Assembly (NCBI GenBank): GCA_050633665.1
Contig: JBOEGY010000008.1
Location: forward strand, 356,027-420,026
Length of the DNA stretch: 64,000 nucleotides
DNA from: JAUIAI01 sp050633665
GTDB lineage: Bacteria; Pseudomonadota; Gammaproteobacteria; Burkholderiales; Burkholderiaceae_E
Direction: 5' to 3'
A program made the translations under genes and the position numbers. The number at the start of each line of letters is the position of its first letter. The first letter of the stretch is position 1. Positions 40,652 to 49,529 of this stretch are shown here, piece by piece. The notes below the pieces were generated by a model. That model did not search any database, was not told the DNA's origin, and saw nothing but the letters and a program-made list of their open reading frames with translations.

Positions 40652-42312
40652 ACCTTACGGGTAATCGTGTTGCGCCCCAGCCCAAGCAAGCGGGCTGCGT
40701 CAATCCGGCGCCCTTTGGTATGGCGTAGCGTAATACTGAGCACGGTAGACTCAAATTCGCGGGTCAGCTCTCGCATAATATCGCCAACGCCCTCAGAATG
40801 TGGATCGTTGTCGAGTTGCGCCAGACGCTGCACAACGGTATTACCGAGCAGGCTAACCCAGTCGTGCCCTGCGGACACAGAAAGCCCCGGAGCGCCCGCT
40901 CCGGGCTGGAAGGCATTCGTGCCAGCAGGCCCTGCACCGCCATTGCTTAGCGAATTTCCGAAATTTTCAACACTTTCGCCAGTCCCGTTCACGACAGGAC
41001 TTCGGCCAACCGAATTGGGGGCCGGCGAGTGAATCGAGCCATGCGACTGGCCCAGGCCCGGCACCACCTCGGCGGCGCGCTGCGCCAGAGCCGCGGATGA
41101 CACTGGGCTGGCCGGCAGCTCAGATGCGGCCAGCGGCGTGGCCGCATCGGCCGGCAAGCGGGCAGACAAAAGTTCGGGCGGCAAGTCACTGAGTCCGACT
41201 TCCTGGGTCGGCGCCATCACGGTGATCCAGCGGCACGCGTTTTCGAGCTGACGCACGTTGCCGGGCCAGTCAAGCTGGCTGAGACGGTCACTCGCCTCGC
41301 TAGTCAGACGCTTAGGCGTCGTGCCCATTTCCGCGGCTGCCTCAGCCAGGAAATGACTGGCCAGCAGAGGAATATCTTCGCGCCGCTCACGTAGCGAAGG
41401 CAGCCGAATCCGGATTACGTTAAGCCGGTGATAGAGATCTTCTCGAAACAGCCCGGCTTTTACCCGCTCTTCAAGTGCCTGGTGTGTCGCCGCAATCACG
41501 CGGACATTGGCACGGATGGACTGCGTGCCACCGACGCGCGAATATTCGCCATCGGATAAGACCCGCAATAACCGGGTCTGCAAATCTGCGGGCATGTCGC
41601 CGATTTCGTCGAGAAACAGCGTACCGCCCTCGGCTTGCTCAAACCGACCACGGCGCTGTTGCTGCGCGCCGGTAAACGCCCCTCGCTCGTGGCCGAATAA
41701 TTCGGACTCCAGCAGCTCATGCGGGATTGCCGCTGTATTCAGCGCCACAAACGGTTTGTCGGAGCGGACACTATGCGTATGGAGTGCCTTGGCCACCAGT
41801 TCTTTACCACTGCCGGATTCACCGGTAATCAAGACGGTAACCGGCGATTGAGACAAGCGCCCAATGGCTCGAAACACTTCCTGCATGGCAGGCGCTTGAC
41901 CAAGAATACCCATCCCGCCCACGGCCGGCACTTCGGACTCTTCGCCGCGGCCACCCTCTTCGACAGCCCGGCGGATCAAGTCAACCGCGTTCGACAAGTC
42001 GAACGGCTTGGCAAGATACTCGAACGCACCGTTCTGAAAAGCGGACACTGCGCTTTCCAGATCGGAAAAGGCGGTCATGATGATAACCGGCAGCGTGGGG
42101 TGAGACTGCTTGACCTGTTGCAACATCTCAATGCCATCAACCCCTGGCATTCGGATGTCTGAAACCAGAACCCGAGGCTGATCCGAGCTCAGCGCGTCGA
42201 TGCAATCGCTGGCTCGTTCAAACGCCCGCACCGCATAGCCCTCGCGAATCAACGCGCGTTCAAGAACCCAGCGAATCGACTGATCATCATCGACTATCCA
42301 GACGCCATTCAT
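40627..42312 (-). CDS. ntrC: Nitrogen regulation response regulator NtrC
   Basis: Sigma-54-dependent activator phosphorylated by NtrB. Receiver (VWIVDDDQSIRWVLERAL, phospho-Asp in VLVSDIRMPGVDG, Lys in YLAKPFD); AAA+ domain with GESGSGKELVAKAL, GAFTGA and FLDEIGDM; Fis-type HTH at the end (GRRIDAARLLGLGRNTITRKVQEL). At 561 residues it is longer than the usual 470 because of a Ser/Pro/Gly/Ala-rich linker of about 100 residues between the AAA+ domain and the HTH. GGGGAGAAG precedes the ATG at 42312. It follows ntrB by 50 bases. Confidence 0.95.
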   Translation of the reverse strand: MNGVWIVDDDQSIRWVLERALIREGYAVRAFERASDCIDALSSDQPRVLVSDIRMPGVDGIEMLQQVKQSHPTLPVIIMTAFSDLESAVSAFQNGAFEYLAKPFDLSNAVDLIRRAVEEGGRGEESEVPAVGGMGILGQAPAMQEVFRAIGRLSQSPVTVLITGESGSGKELVAKALHTHSVRSDKPFVALNTAAIPHELLESELFGHERGAFTGAQQQRRGRFEQAEGGTLFLDEIGDMPADLQTRLLRVLSDGEYSRVGGTQSIRANVRVIAATHQALEERVKAGLFREDLYHRLNVIRIRLPSLRERREDIPLLASHFLAEAAAEMGTTPKRLTSEASDRLSQLDWPGNVRQLENACRWITVMAPTQEVGLSDLPPELLSARLPADAATPLAASELPASPVSSAALAQRAAEVVPGLGQSHGSIHSPAPNSVGRSPVVNGTGESVENFGNSLSNGGAGPAGTNAFQPGAGAPGLSVSAGHDWVSLLGNTVVQRLAQLDNDPHSEGVGDIMRELTREFESTVLSITLRHTKGRRIDAARLLGLGRNTITRKVQELKLAD

Positions 42313-42362
42313 ACTACTTCTCCCCATGCAAACCATTAACTACCACAACACCTTCAGGTTTT

Positions 42363-43487
42363 TCAGCGATCAATCCAGGGAATAACCAGCCGAAAATCAG
42401 TATGGCCCGGCCGGGACTCGCACTCAATCATCCCGCCATGTTGGTGCACATAACTCTGCGCAAGACTGAGTCCAAGTCCGGTTCCCCCTTCCCGCCCCGA
42501 AACCAGGGGCAGAAACACGCGCTCCCGAATCTCGGCCGGAATTCCCGGACCGTTATCTATCACATGCAATTCCAATGCCAGTTTGAATCTGTGTCTCGCA
42601 ATCGTCACCTGGCGAGTCACGCGGGTTCTTAAGTCAATGCGTCCATTGCCATGCAGAGCCTGCGCCGCATTTCGAGTCAGGTTGAGAACGACTTGAATGA
42701 GTTGTTCGCGGTCTGCCTGAATTGGCGGCAATGAGGTGTCATAGTCGCGGATGACTTCCAGGCCGCTGGCAAACTCGGAAAGCAACAGCGTGCGCACATG
42801 CTCACACACCTCATGAATATTGACCGCCGACAAACGCTGCGGCTGGCGATGGGGAATCAGCAGACGATCCACCAGGGCGGACAGCCTATCCACCTCTTTG
42901 ACAATCACGGTCGCCCCTTCCGATAGCGGGGAGCCCTCCAGTTCGATTTGAAGGAGCTGTGCTGCGCCGCGAATGCCGCCCAACGGATTCTTGACTTCGT
43001 GAGCAAGGTTTCGCAACATGTCGCGATTCTCGCTGGCCAGCTCGGTCAGTCTCTCTTCTCTGGCAGCGCGAACCCTGGTGTCGTTCTCCTGAACCTCTAT
43101 TAGTAAATCGCCGTCTGCGCGGGTCACAACGACGACAGTTAGCAGCAGGTCCAAAACCTCCCGTCCCGGGACTTTGGTCTCGAAATCAATGCGCTTCTGA
43201 CTGAACTGATTGAGTCGCGCCTCGGCAAGCACCTCTACCACCGCCTGCGGATTGGCGAACAGGCGGTCGATTCCACAGCCAATCAGATACCGGGATGACA
43301 CATCAAAGAGTTGTTCAGCGGCGCTGTTCAGGTGCTTGATCAAGTCGTCGCTATTGAGGATGATTACCCCGGTAGCGAGCAGTTCCAGGCCGCGGAGCGA
43401 TGGATCCGACTCGCCCGCTTGTGCCTCAAACGAGCTGGGTTGTTCTATCGCAGAATGCGCAGTGTCAGGCCCGCTCGTTCGATTCAT
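42363..43487 (-). CDS. ntrB: Nitrogen regulation sensor kinase NtrB
   Basis: Soluble kinase/phosphatase that reports nitrogen status through PII to NtrC. PAS domain at about 30-140 (LELLATGVIILNSDDLIKHLNSAAEQLF), H-box NLAHEVKNPLGGIRGAAQLLQ, ATPase motifs VVLNLTRNAAQAL, VIDNGPGIPAE and GGTGLGLSLAQSYVHQHGG. 374 residues. GAGGAA lies 5 bases before the ATG. It starts 7 bases after the DUF4124 gene in the same direction. Confidence 0.95.
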   Translation of the reverse strand: MNRTSGPDTAHSAIEQPSSFEAQAGESDPSLRGLELLATGVIILNSDDLIKHLNSAAEQLFDVSSRYLIGCGIDRLFANPQAVVEVLAEARLNQFSQKRIDFETKVPGREVLDLLLTVVVVTRADGDLLIEVQENDTRVRAAREERLTELASENRDMLRNLAHEVKNPLGGIRGAAQLLQIELEGSPLSEGATVIVKEVDRLSALVDRLLIPHRQPQRLSAVNIHEVCEHVRTLLLSEFASGLEVIRDYDTSLPPIQADREQLIQVVLNLTRNAAQALHGNGRIDLRTRVTRQVTIARHRFKLALELHVIDNGPGIPAEIRERVFLPLVSGREGGTGLGLSLAQSYVHQHGGMIECESRPGHTDFRLVIPWIDR

Positions 43488-43494
43488 CCATTCC

Positions 43495-44103
43495 TCAGTT
43501 CTTCAAGTCTTCCAATTCGCGCTGCAAGGCGCCAATGTTGCTTTCGCGGCGGCTGATATCCCCGCGCAACCGTTCTACCCGGTCAAGATACTTTTGATAG
43601 TTACGCTCACTGCCCAGGCGCTCCGGCTCGCCATCTTTAAACTCTTCGCGCAGTTTTCCCAGTCGATCACGCTCCCGGTCGAGCTCATCACGGAGAATCT
43701 CTTTGCGGGCATTGTCACGGCGCTGCTGACGCTCGTTGCTGATCTTGGGAAAACCTTTGGCGGCGCTGGCCGCCGGCTTTGCCGCAGCAGGCTTCTTGGC
43801 CGGCAGGGTTGGCGCCGGAATGGTTGTGATACTGGGCAAATCCAGAGCTTCGCACTCTTTGTCGCCGCGGTCTTTCGGCTTCGAATTGCTGTATTCGATA
43901 ACACCGGTATTGGACTCGCATCGATAAATCGATCCGGCTTGCGCCGGGCTCGCCAGCGCGGCGCTGATGAGCAGACAGAACAAGCCTGGCAGTGCGGTGC
44001 GGACCCTGCTCGGGCGAACCGAACCGTCAGTCGTGTCAACAGAGAAAGAATGGGTAACTTCGAGGGCTGTTTTTTGCATGGTGGTCTTGAGCGGCTCAGA
44101 CAT
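43495..44103 (-). CDS. DUF4124 coiled-coil exported protein
   Basis: 202 residues with a hydrophobic signal-like segment (LPGLFCLLISAALASPAQA) unusually far (about 37 residues) from the first Met, so the true start may be later. A DUF4124 module (GSIYRCESNTGVIEYSNSKP) is followed by an Ala/Pro/Lys-rich linker and a charged coiled coil (about 120-200, LDRERDRLGKLREEF, LQRELEDLKN). Probably periplasmic. DUF4124 genes next to ntrB are a recurring arrangement as I recall. Function unknown. Confidence 0.75.
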   Translation of the reverse strand: MSEPLKTTMQKTALEVTHSFSVDTTDGSVRPSRVRTALPGLFCLLISAALASPAQAGSIYRCESNTGVIEYSNSKPKDRGDKECEALDLPSITTIPAPTLPAKKPAAAKPAASAAKGFPKISNERQQRRDNARKEILRDELDRERDRLGKLREEFKDGEPERLGSERNYQKYLDRVERLRGDISRRESNIGALQRELEDLKN

Positions 44104-44210
44104 TAGTCACCAGTTCAATTTATCGTAGCTTCCGAAGGCTGGCGGATTCTGGCTGTCCAGCGGTCATTTACGGCGACTGCCGAGACCTGAGCGGTCGTTT
44201 CAAGCGCTGT

Positions 44211-44273
44211 AAAAACAACAGGGAGGGCCAAAAGCCACTCCCCGCTGGTGGCCGGCCGTTCTGGCCAGCCCTC
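44211..44273 (-). terminator. Probable branched terminator after glnA
   Basis: On the minus strand GAGGGC and GCCCTC close a structure enclosing two smaller hairpins (TGGCC/GGCCA and CCAC/GTGG), followed by TGTTGTTTTTA. It begins 10 bases after the glnA stop. Confidence 0.5.
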
Positions 44274-44282
44274 ACATACCGC

Positions 44283-45695
44283 TTACAGTGAGTAATACAT
44301 GTCGAATTCAGCCGGGTGCGTGCTCATGCGCATACGGGTGACTTCTTCCATCTTGAGGTCGATATAGCCGTCGATCATGTCGTCGCTGAACACGCCACCG
44401 CGAGTCAGGAACTCTCGGTCGGCATTCAGTGCCTCAAGCGCCTCTTCCAGAGAAGCACAAACGGTCGGGATCTTGGCGTCCTCTTCGGGCGGCAGATCGT
44501 ACAGATTCTTGTCAGCAGCCTCACCGGGATCAATCTTGTTCTGAACGCCGTCCAGTCCGGCCATCAGCAGCGCTGAGAAGGCCAGGTATGGATTAGCCAT
44601 CGGATCCGGGAACCGACACTCGATCCGTCGGCCCTTGGGGTTGGCAACATACGGGATGCGAATCGAAGCAGAACGGTTACGGGCTGAGTAAGCCAGTTTT
44701 ACCGGCGCTTCAAAGCCGGGCACCAGACGCTTGTATGAATTGGTAGACGGATTGGTGATCGCATTCAGCGCTTTAGCGTGCTTGATCACACCACCAATAT
44801 AGAACAACGCAAACTCTGACAGCCCGGCGTATTTGTCACCGGCGAACAGATTCTCACCGTCTTTCCAGACTGACTGGTGAACGTGCATACCTGAGCCGTT
44901 GTCATCCACGACAGGCTTGGGCATGAAGGTCGCTGTTTTACCGTAGCTGTGCGCCACGTTCATGACGACATACTTCAAAACCTGGTTCCAGTCCGCACGC
45001 TGCACGAGATCAGAAAATTTGGTCCCGATTTCATTCTGGCCAGAGCCCGCAACTTCGTGGTGATGCACCTCAACAGGCACGCCCATCTGCTCGAGAATCA
45101 TGCACATCTCGCTGCGCATATCCATCATTGAATCAACTGGCGGAACCGGGAAATAACCACCCTTCACGCCTGGGCGATGGCCCAGGTTACCGCCTTCGAT
45201 CTCACGACCGGAAGTCCAGCTCGCTTCTTCCGAATTAATTTTGTAGGAAGCACCGCTCATGTCGTTTGACCAGGTCACGCTGTCAAACACGAAAAACTCC
45301 GGCTCTGGGCCGAAGTAGGCGACATCGCCGAGACCGCTCGACTTCATGTAGGCCTCTGCCCGGCGGGCAATCGAGCGGGGATCACGCGAATATCCTTTGC
45401 CATCAGACGGCTCGACCACATCGCAGGTCAGCAACAGGGTCGGCTCTTCACGGAACGGATCCATCACCGCAGTTTCCGCATCAGGCATCAGCAACATGTC
45501 TGACGCTTCAATGCCTTTCCAGCCGGCAATTGATGAGCCGTCAAAAGCGTGACCATCGGAAAACTTGTCTTCCTCAAAAGCCGACACAGGAACCGATACG
45601 TGCTGCTCCTTGCCCTTGGTATCGGTAAACCGGAAATCAACGAATTTCACCTCGTTGTCGGTGATCATTTTCATGACGTCTTTCGCGGTGGCCAT
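44283..45695 (-). CDS. glnA: Glutamine synthetase type I
   Basis: Makes glutamine from glutamate, ammonia and ATP; dodecameric. 470 residues, class I-beta length. Signatures: FDGSSIAGWKGIEASDM, EPEFFVFD, ATFMPKPVVDDNGSGMHVHQS and NRSASIRIPY. The adenylylation tyrosine is present in KNLYDLPPEE (about Tyr399), so GlnE control is expected. GAGGAG stands before the ATG. A sigma-54 promoter and two NtrC-like boxes lie upstream. Confidence 0.98.
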   Translation of the reverse strand: MATAKDVMKMITDNEVKFVDFRFTDTKGKEQHVSVPVSAFEEDKFSDGHAFDGSSIAGWKGIEASDMLLMPDAETAVMDPFREEPTLLLTCDVVEPSDGKGYSRDPRSIARRAEAYMKSSGLGDVAYFGPEPEFFVFDSVTWSNDMSGASYKINSEEASWTSGREIEGGNLGHRPGVKGGYFPVPPVDSMMDMRSEMCMILEQMGVPVEVHHHEVAGSGQNEIGTKFSDLVQRADWNQVLKYVVMNVAHSYGKTATFMPKPVVDDNGSGMHVHQSVWKDGENLFAGDKYAGLSEFALFYIGGVIKHAKALNAITNPSTNSYKRLVPGFEAPVKLAYSARNRSASIRIPYVANPKGRRIECRFPDPMANPYLAFSALLMAGLDGVQNKIDPGEAADKNLYDLPPEEDAKIPTVCASLEEALEALNADREFLTRGGVFSDDMIDGYIDLKMEEVTRMRMSTHPAEFDMYYSL

Positions 45696-45837
45696 TCAGT
45701 GCCTCTCCTCGGATAATTTGTCTTTAATAGGGTTAAGCCTGGCATGCCAGGCTGCGCAATTGTCGGGATTTTGCCGCTCAGAAGCAAATCAGATGATTGC
45801 CATAACGGATTGCTCGCCAACTTCTGCTTCTGTTCAG

Positions 45838-45853
45838 AGCAGCAACCGTGCCA
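45838..45853 (-). promoter_or_regulatory. Sigma-54 (-24/-12) promoter of glnA
   Basis: On the minus strand TGGCACGGTTGCTGCT matches the RpoN consensus TGGCAC-N5-TTGCW at 15 of 16 meaningful positions: GG at -24 and GC at -12 are correctly spaced, the only deviation being C for T at -15. It lies 143 bases before the glnA ATG, with NtrC boxes about 95-140 bases further upstream. Confidence 0.85.
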
Positions 45854-45938
45854 GCGTCAATGACAGGCCACAGGCTAGACAAAGCGGCGTGGATTCGTTG
45901 CTTTGTATTCCCAGGCAGACGTTTGCACCACAATCGGG

Positions 45939-45955
45939 CGCACTTATTGGGTGCA
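45939..45955. promoter_or_regulatory. NtrC binding site, promoter-proximal
   Basis: CGCACTTATTGGGTGCA resembles the classical 17-bp NtrC dyad (TGCACY-N5-RGTGCA). Its centre is about 120 bases upstream of the predicted glnA start site. The remaining gap bases toward glnA show no other signal apart from the promoter. Confidence 0.7.
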
Positions 45956-45966
45956 ACAGCATTCTA

Positions 45967-45983
45967 TGCTCATTTTTGGTGCA
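45967..45983. promoter_or_regulatory. NtrC binding site, promoter-distal
   Basis: TGCTCATTTTTGGTGCA fits the 17-bp NtrC dyad well, with a perfect right arm. Centre-to-centre distance to the proximal site is 28 bp, close to three turns, as in enterobacterial glnA enhancers. It lies 16 bases past the hemW stop. Confidence 0.75.
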
Positions 45984-45999
45984 CGCATAGAGGTGACGC

Positions 46000-47217
46000 T
46001 CACCCGGCCAGAAACCGCATTTGCAAATCGTTCAAAAACGCGAGGCCGCGATCACTGGCCTGAAAACGGGCCGGATTGTCCGAAAGCAATCCGTCCCGGA
46101 AGGCGTTGTTCACCGCATCCGACACAACCGCTGGATTCAGTCCGGTTCGTTCATCGAACAGACCGACGGCCACACCATCAACCAGGCGCAAAGCGTTCAG
46201 CATGAATTCAAACGGAAGTTCATCACGACCAAGCACGCGACTCTGATGCACGCTGCGCCCGGCGGCAACAGCCTTCAGATATTGCTCGGGGTGACGGATT
46301 CGCGTTTCGCGGACAATCCTGTCGTGAAACGAAAGTTTGCTATGAGCGCCGGCACCAATGCCCAGGTAATCGCCAAACTCCCAGTAGTTCAGATTGTGAC
46401 GGCTGCGATGCCCCGGTTTTGCGAATGCACTGACCTCGTAGCGAACCAGGCCGGCCGCCGCCGTCAACTCGCACACGCGGTCTGAGAAATCCGCAGCCAG
46501 ATCCGAATCAGGCAGGTCTTCAGGCGGGTGCACGGCGAATGCGGTTCCCGGCTCCAGGGTGAGCTGGTAACAGGACAGATGCGGCGCGCCGAAGGCCAGC
46601 GCGGTTGCAAGATCCTGTTCAAGCTCAGCGATGGTTTGCCCAGGCAGAGCGAACATCAGATCGAGATTAAAACTCGCAAACGTCTCAGCGGCCATCGCCG
46701 CGGCCGCTCTCGCAGCCGCGCTGTCGTGCACTCTGCCCAGACGCCGCAGATACCCATCATTAAAGCTCTGCACCCCTAATGAAAGGCGATTGACTCCGGC
46801 CCGTGCAAAGCCTTCGAATCGTGCTTGCTCGAAGCTTCCCGGATTGGCTTCCATGGTGATTTCGGCATCGGCATTGAGCCGCACCCGCGCGCGAATGGCA
46901 GCCAACAAAATATCAATGCTTTCGGCGCTGAACAGACTTGGCGTGCCGCCACCCATAAAAACCGTCTGAACAGAGCGCCCCCAAACCGATGGCAGCGATT
47001 GTTCAAGATCTTCAATCAAGGCGTCCAGGTAGCGTCGCTCAGGAATACCGGCGGCGGGCTGCTGATGCGAATTGAAGTCACAGTACGGACATTTTTGAAG
47101 ACACCAGGGAAGATGCACATATAAGGCTAACGGTGGTGGTACTGCCAATCCCAATCCGTCGCCGGTGGCACTGGCGACAGGAGCTGCCTGCTGATGCAGT
47201 CGAATGACTTCAGCCAT
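46000..47217 (-). CDS. hemW: Radical SAM heme chaperone HemW
   Basis: Radical SAM protein related to coproporphyrinogen dehydrogenase, thought to deliver heme. The cluster motif is CLQKCPYC (CxxxCxxC) in LYVHLPWCLQKCPYCDFNSH, the HemW form with Cys rather than the extra Cys of HemN. GGGTPSLF, ANPGSFE and VNRLSLGVQSFNDGYLRRLGR are typical. 405 residues. The start overlaps the rdgB stop by 8 bases. Confidence 0.94.
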   Translation of the reverse strand: MAEVIRLHQQAAPVASATGDGLGLAVPPPLALYVHLPWCLQKCPYCDFNSHQQPAAGIPERRYLDALIEDLEQSLPSVWGRSVQTVFMGGGTPSLFSAESIDILLAAIRARVRLNADAEITMEANPGSFEQARFEGFARAGVNRLSLGVQSFNDGYLRRLGRVHDSAAARAAAAMAAETFASFNLDLMFALPGQTIAELEQDLATALAFGAPHLSCYQLTLEPGTAFAVHPPEDLPDSDLAADFSDRVCELTAAAGLVRYEVSAFAKPGHRSRHNLNYWEFGDYLGIGAGAHSKLSFHDRIVRETRIRHPEQYLKAVAAGRSVHQSRVLGRDELPFEFMLNALRLVDGVAVGLFDERTGLNPAVVSDAVNNAFRDGLLSDNPARFQASDRGLAFLNDLQMRFLAG

Positions 47218-47845
47218 CAGCCACTGACACTCGCGCGGCGAGCTGAGCCTGTAAAGACCGCATCGCCCGGCCGCGGTGGCTCAGTCTGTTTTTCTCATCC
47301 CGGGTGAGTTGTGCAGCCGTTTGCTGCAATTCTGGCAGCCAGAAATGCGGGTCGTAACCAAACCCTTCTTCTCCGACCGGCTCCGCGACGATTCGGCCCT
47401 GCCAGGTTTCCAGCGCAATGATCGGCAGCGGATCAGTTGCGTGCTCCAACCAGACGATCACGCAAACGTAAAATGCGCTCCAAGCCGTCGAATTATCGCC
47501 AACACCGTTTAACGCTTTCAGTTCTTCGACCAAGTAATTATTGTTGGCTGCGTCTCCGCCAGGCAGTCCGGCCCGGGCGGCAAAGCGGGCCGAATAAACG
47601 CCCGGGCGCCCGCCCAGCGCCGGCACGCATATGCCGCTGTCGTCCGCAACCGCTGGCAGGCCGGACAGTTGGCTGGCATGGCGCGCCTTGAGTAGCGCAT
47701 TCTCGACAAATGTCGGGTGCGGTTCCTCCGGGGCATCAATGCCCAGCTCGCCCTGGGCAACGGCCTGTAAGGCAAAAGGCTCCAGCAGCGATGCCAGTTC
47801 GCGTAGTTTGCCGGCATTGCCCGAAGCCACGACGCATCGCTTCAT
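47210..47845 (-). CDS. rdgB: RdgB/HAM1 non-canonical purine NTP pyrophosphatase
   Basis: Removes dITP, XTP and ITP by hydrolysis to the monophosphate. VVASGNAGKLRELASLL (phosphate and base contacts), HPTFVENALLKARHAS, ADDSGICVPALGGRPGVYSARFA and FGYDPHFWLPE are the family motifs; SHRGRAMRSL ends the fold. 211 residues. AAAGG precedes the ATG. Between rph and hemW on the same strand. Confidence 0.96.
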   Translation of the reverse strand: MKRCVVASGNAGKLRELASLLEPFALQAVAQGELGIDAPEEPHPTFVENALLKARHASQLSGLPAVADDSGICVPALGGRPGVYSARFAARAGLPGGDAANNNYLVEELKALNGVGDNSTAWSAFYVCVIVWLEHATDPLPIIALETWQGRIVAEPVGEEGFGYDPHFWLPELQQTAAQLTRDEKNRLSHRGRAMRSLQAQLAARVSVADG

Positions 47846-47867
47846 GGTTGTACCTTTCTGGAAATGA

Positions 47868-48611
47868 TCAATCGTCCAGTGCTGCCCGTTGTAACGCCAT
47901 CAAGCTTTCAATGCCGTTCTGAGCGGCGTCGAGCATCTGCTCCAGCTCCTGGCGGTTAAATGCGCCGCGCTCGGCCGTGCCCTGCACTTCGACCAGACCG
48001 CCGCTGCTGGTCATGACCACATTTAAATCAGTCCCGCAGGTTGAATCTTCCGGGTAATCCAGGTCAAGCAATACCTGGCCGCTATGCCAACCGACAGATA
48101 CCGCAGCAACTGGTTCGCGCAGCGGCTGCCCGGTCAACTCCCCACTGGCACTGAGCTTGCCAAAGGCATCGGCCAGCGCGACCCAGGCCCCGGTGATACT
48201 TGCACACCGGGTCCCGCCGTCAGCTTGCAATACATCGCAGTCAATCGCCACGGTGCGCTCGCCAAGCTGCTCAAGGTCGACGACAGCCCGCAGACTGCGC
48301 CCGATCAGCCGTTGGATTTCCTGGGTGCGGCCGCTTTGCTTGCCACGCGCCGCCTCGCGCGATGAACGGGTATGGGTTGCGCCGGGCAACATGCCGTACT
48401 CTGCTGTCAACCAGCCGCGGCCCTGGCCTTTCATCCATCCCGGAACGCGATCTTCAATGCTGACCGTACATAACACCCGGGTATGACCGCAGCTAACCAG
48501 GACGCTACCCGGGGCGTGCCGGGTATAGCCTCGTTCGAATGTGACGGGACGCAATTGATTCGCCTGACGATCGCCCGAACGGGCGAACGCCTGACCTGTA
48601 GTCTGACTCAT
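47868..48611 (-). CDS. rph: Ribonuclease PH
   Basis: Phosphorolytic 3'-5' exoribonuclease that trims tRNA 3' ends. GYTRHAPGSVLVSCGHTRVLCTVSIEDRVPGWM, RGWLTAEYGMLPGATHTR, SGRTQEIQRLIGRSLRA and DCDVLQADGGTRCASITGA are diagnostic. 247 residues, full length. The ATG overlaps the PP2C stop (TAATG) with GGAGG upstream. Confidence 0.97.
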   Translation of the reverse strand: MSQTTGQAFARSGDRQANQLRPVTFERGYTRHAPGSVLVSCGHTRVLCTVSIEDRVPGWMKGQGRGWLTAEYGMLPGATHTRSSREAARGKQSGRTQEIQRLIGRSLRAVVDLEQLGERTVAIDCDVLQADGGTRCASITGAWVALADAFGKLSASGELTGQPLREPVAAVSVGWHSGQVLLDLDYPEDSTCGTDLNVVMTSSGGLVEVQGTAERGAFNRQELEQMLDAAQNGIESLMALQRAALDD

Positions 48612-49519
48612 TAATTTCCTCCGGTTTTCTCGATGGCGTCGCGAATCTCGCGAATGGTTTTCTCTATTTCGTCATCTGAGATATCTTCTGACTCGTCCTC
48701 TTCGTCGGTCAATCCGACTGCGATCGTCGTTGTGATCGCGCCGTCAGGAACCTCCTGGGATGACAAGTCGGTTTCGCCTTCATCGCCTTCCCAGTGCACG
48801 GCCAAGGCGGTTGCGTTATCGGCTGACGGGCCTTCAGCGCTTACGGCCCGCTGAACCAGTGCCGGAACACTGGTCAGCAACGGGGCTGCGGTGAGGGCAC
48901 TGCACAGGCTGGAATCATCAAGCGCCGACCAGACGCCGTCCGAACACAAAATAATGCGATCACCGCGAGCGAGTTCGTGCGCGCCGCTCAGCTCGATCGT
49001 CGGTTCAAACGGAGAGCCCAGACAGTTCAAGACTTTGTTTCGCTCAGGATGGGTCTCTTGCTCTTCCGGTTTGATCAGCCCCAGATTGACAAGGTTTTGC
49101 ACCTTCGAGTGATCCTCGGTACGGGCGACGCAATCGCCCTGGCGAATCCAGTACAGACGGGAATCTCCCGCGTGCGCCCACCAGGCGTGACCATGCTGAA
49201 TGATGCAGGCCACCACCGTCGTGCGGGGCGACTCAGGCATGTTATTGGCTTCCTGGTAACGCAGAATATCGCGGTGCCCCCGGCGCAGGGACAAGTCCAG
49301 AAAACCCGCCGGGTCGGCGATTGAAGGACGAGCCGCCTGTTGAAACGCGGCGGCAGCCGCTTGTAGCGTGAGTTGCGCGGCGACCTCACCGCGCAGGTGT
49401 CCGCCCATGCCATCGGCAACAACCATCAGCAAGGCGTCGCGCGTAAAGCAATACCCCATCCGGTCCTGGTTGTAGGACCTGCCGCCGATCAGCGAGTCTT
49501 GATAGATGGAAAATCTCAC
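48611..49519 (-). CDS. PP2C-family protein phosphatase
   Basis: Metal-dependent Ser/Thr phosphatase, cytoplasmic. Metal-binding motifs SYNQDRMGY, VVADGMGGHLRGEVAA, ILCSDGVWSALDD and SADNATALAVHWEGD are intact. 302 residues, with an acidic C-terminal tail (DEEDESEDISDDEIEKTIREIRD) of about 40 residues. The start is GTG at 49519 without a clear ribosome site. It is 10 bases after a Ser/Thr kinase, its likely opposing partner, and couples into rph. Confidence 0.9.
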   Translation of the reverse strand: MRFSIYQDSLIGGRSYNQDRMGYCFTRDALLMVVADGMGGHLRGEVAAQLTLQAAAAAFQQAARPSIADPAGFLDLSLRRGHRDILRYQEANNMPESPRTTVVACIIQHGHAWWAHAGDSRLYWIRQGDCVARTEDHSKVQNLVNLGLIKPEEQETHPERNKVLNCLGSPFEPTIELSGAHELARGDRIILCSDGVWSALDDSSLCSALTAAPLLTSVPALVQRAVSAEGPSADNATALAVHWEGDEGETDLSSQEVPDGAITTTIAVGLTDEEDESEDISDDEIEKTIREIRDAIEKTGGN

Positions 49520-49529
49520 GCGATTAAAC

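Noticed and set aside
43210..44106. Long open frame (298 codons) antisense to ntrB and the DUF4124 gene
   Set aside because: ntrB motifs on the opposite strand are complete; the antisense product has no recognisable domain.
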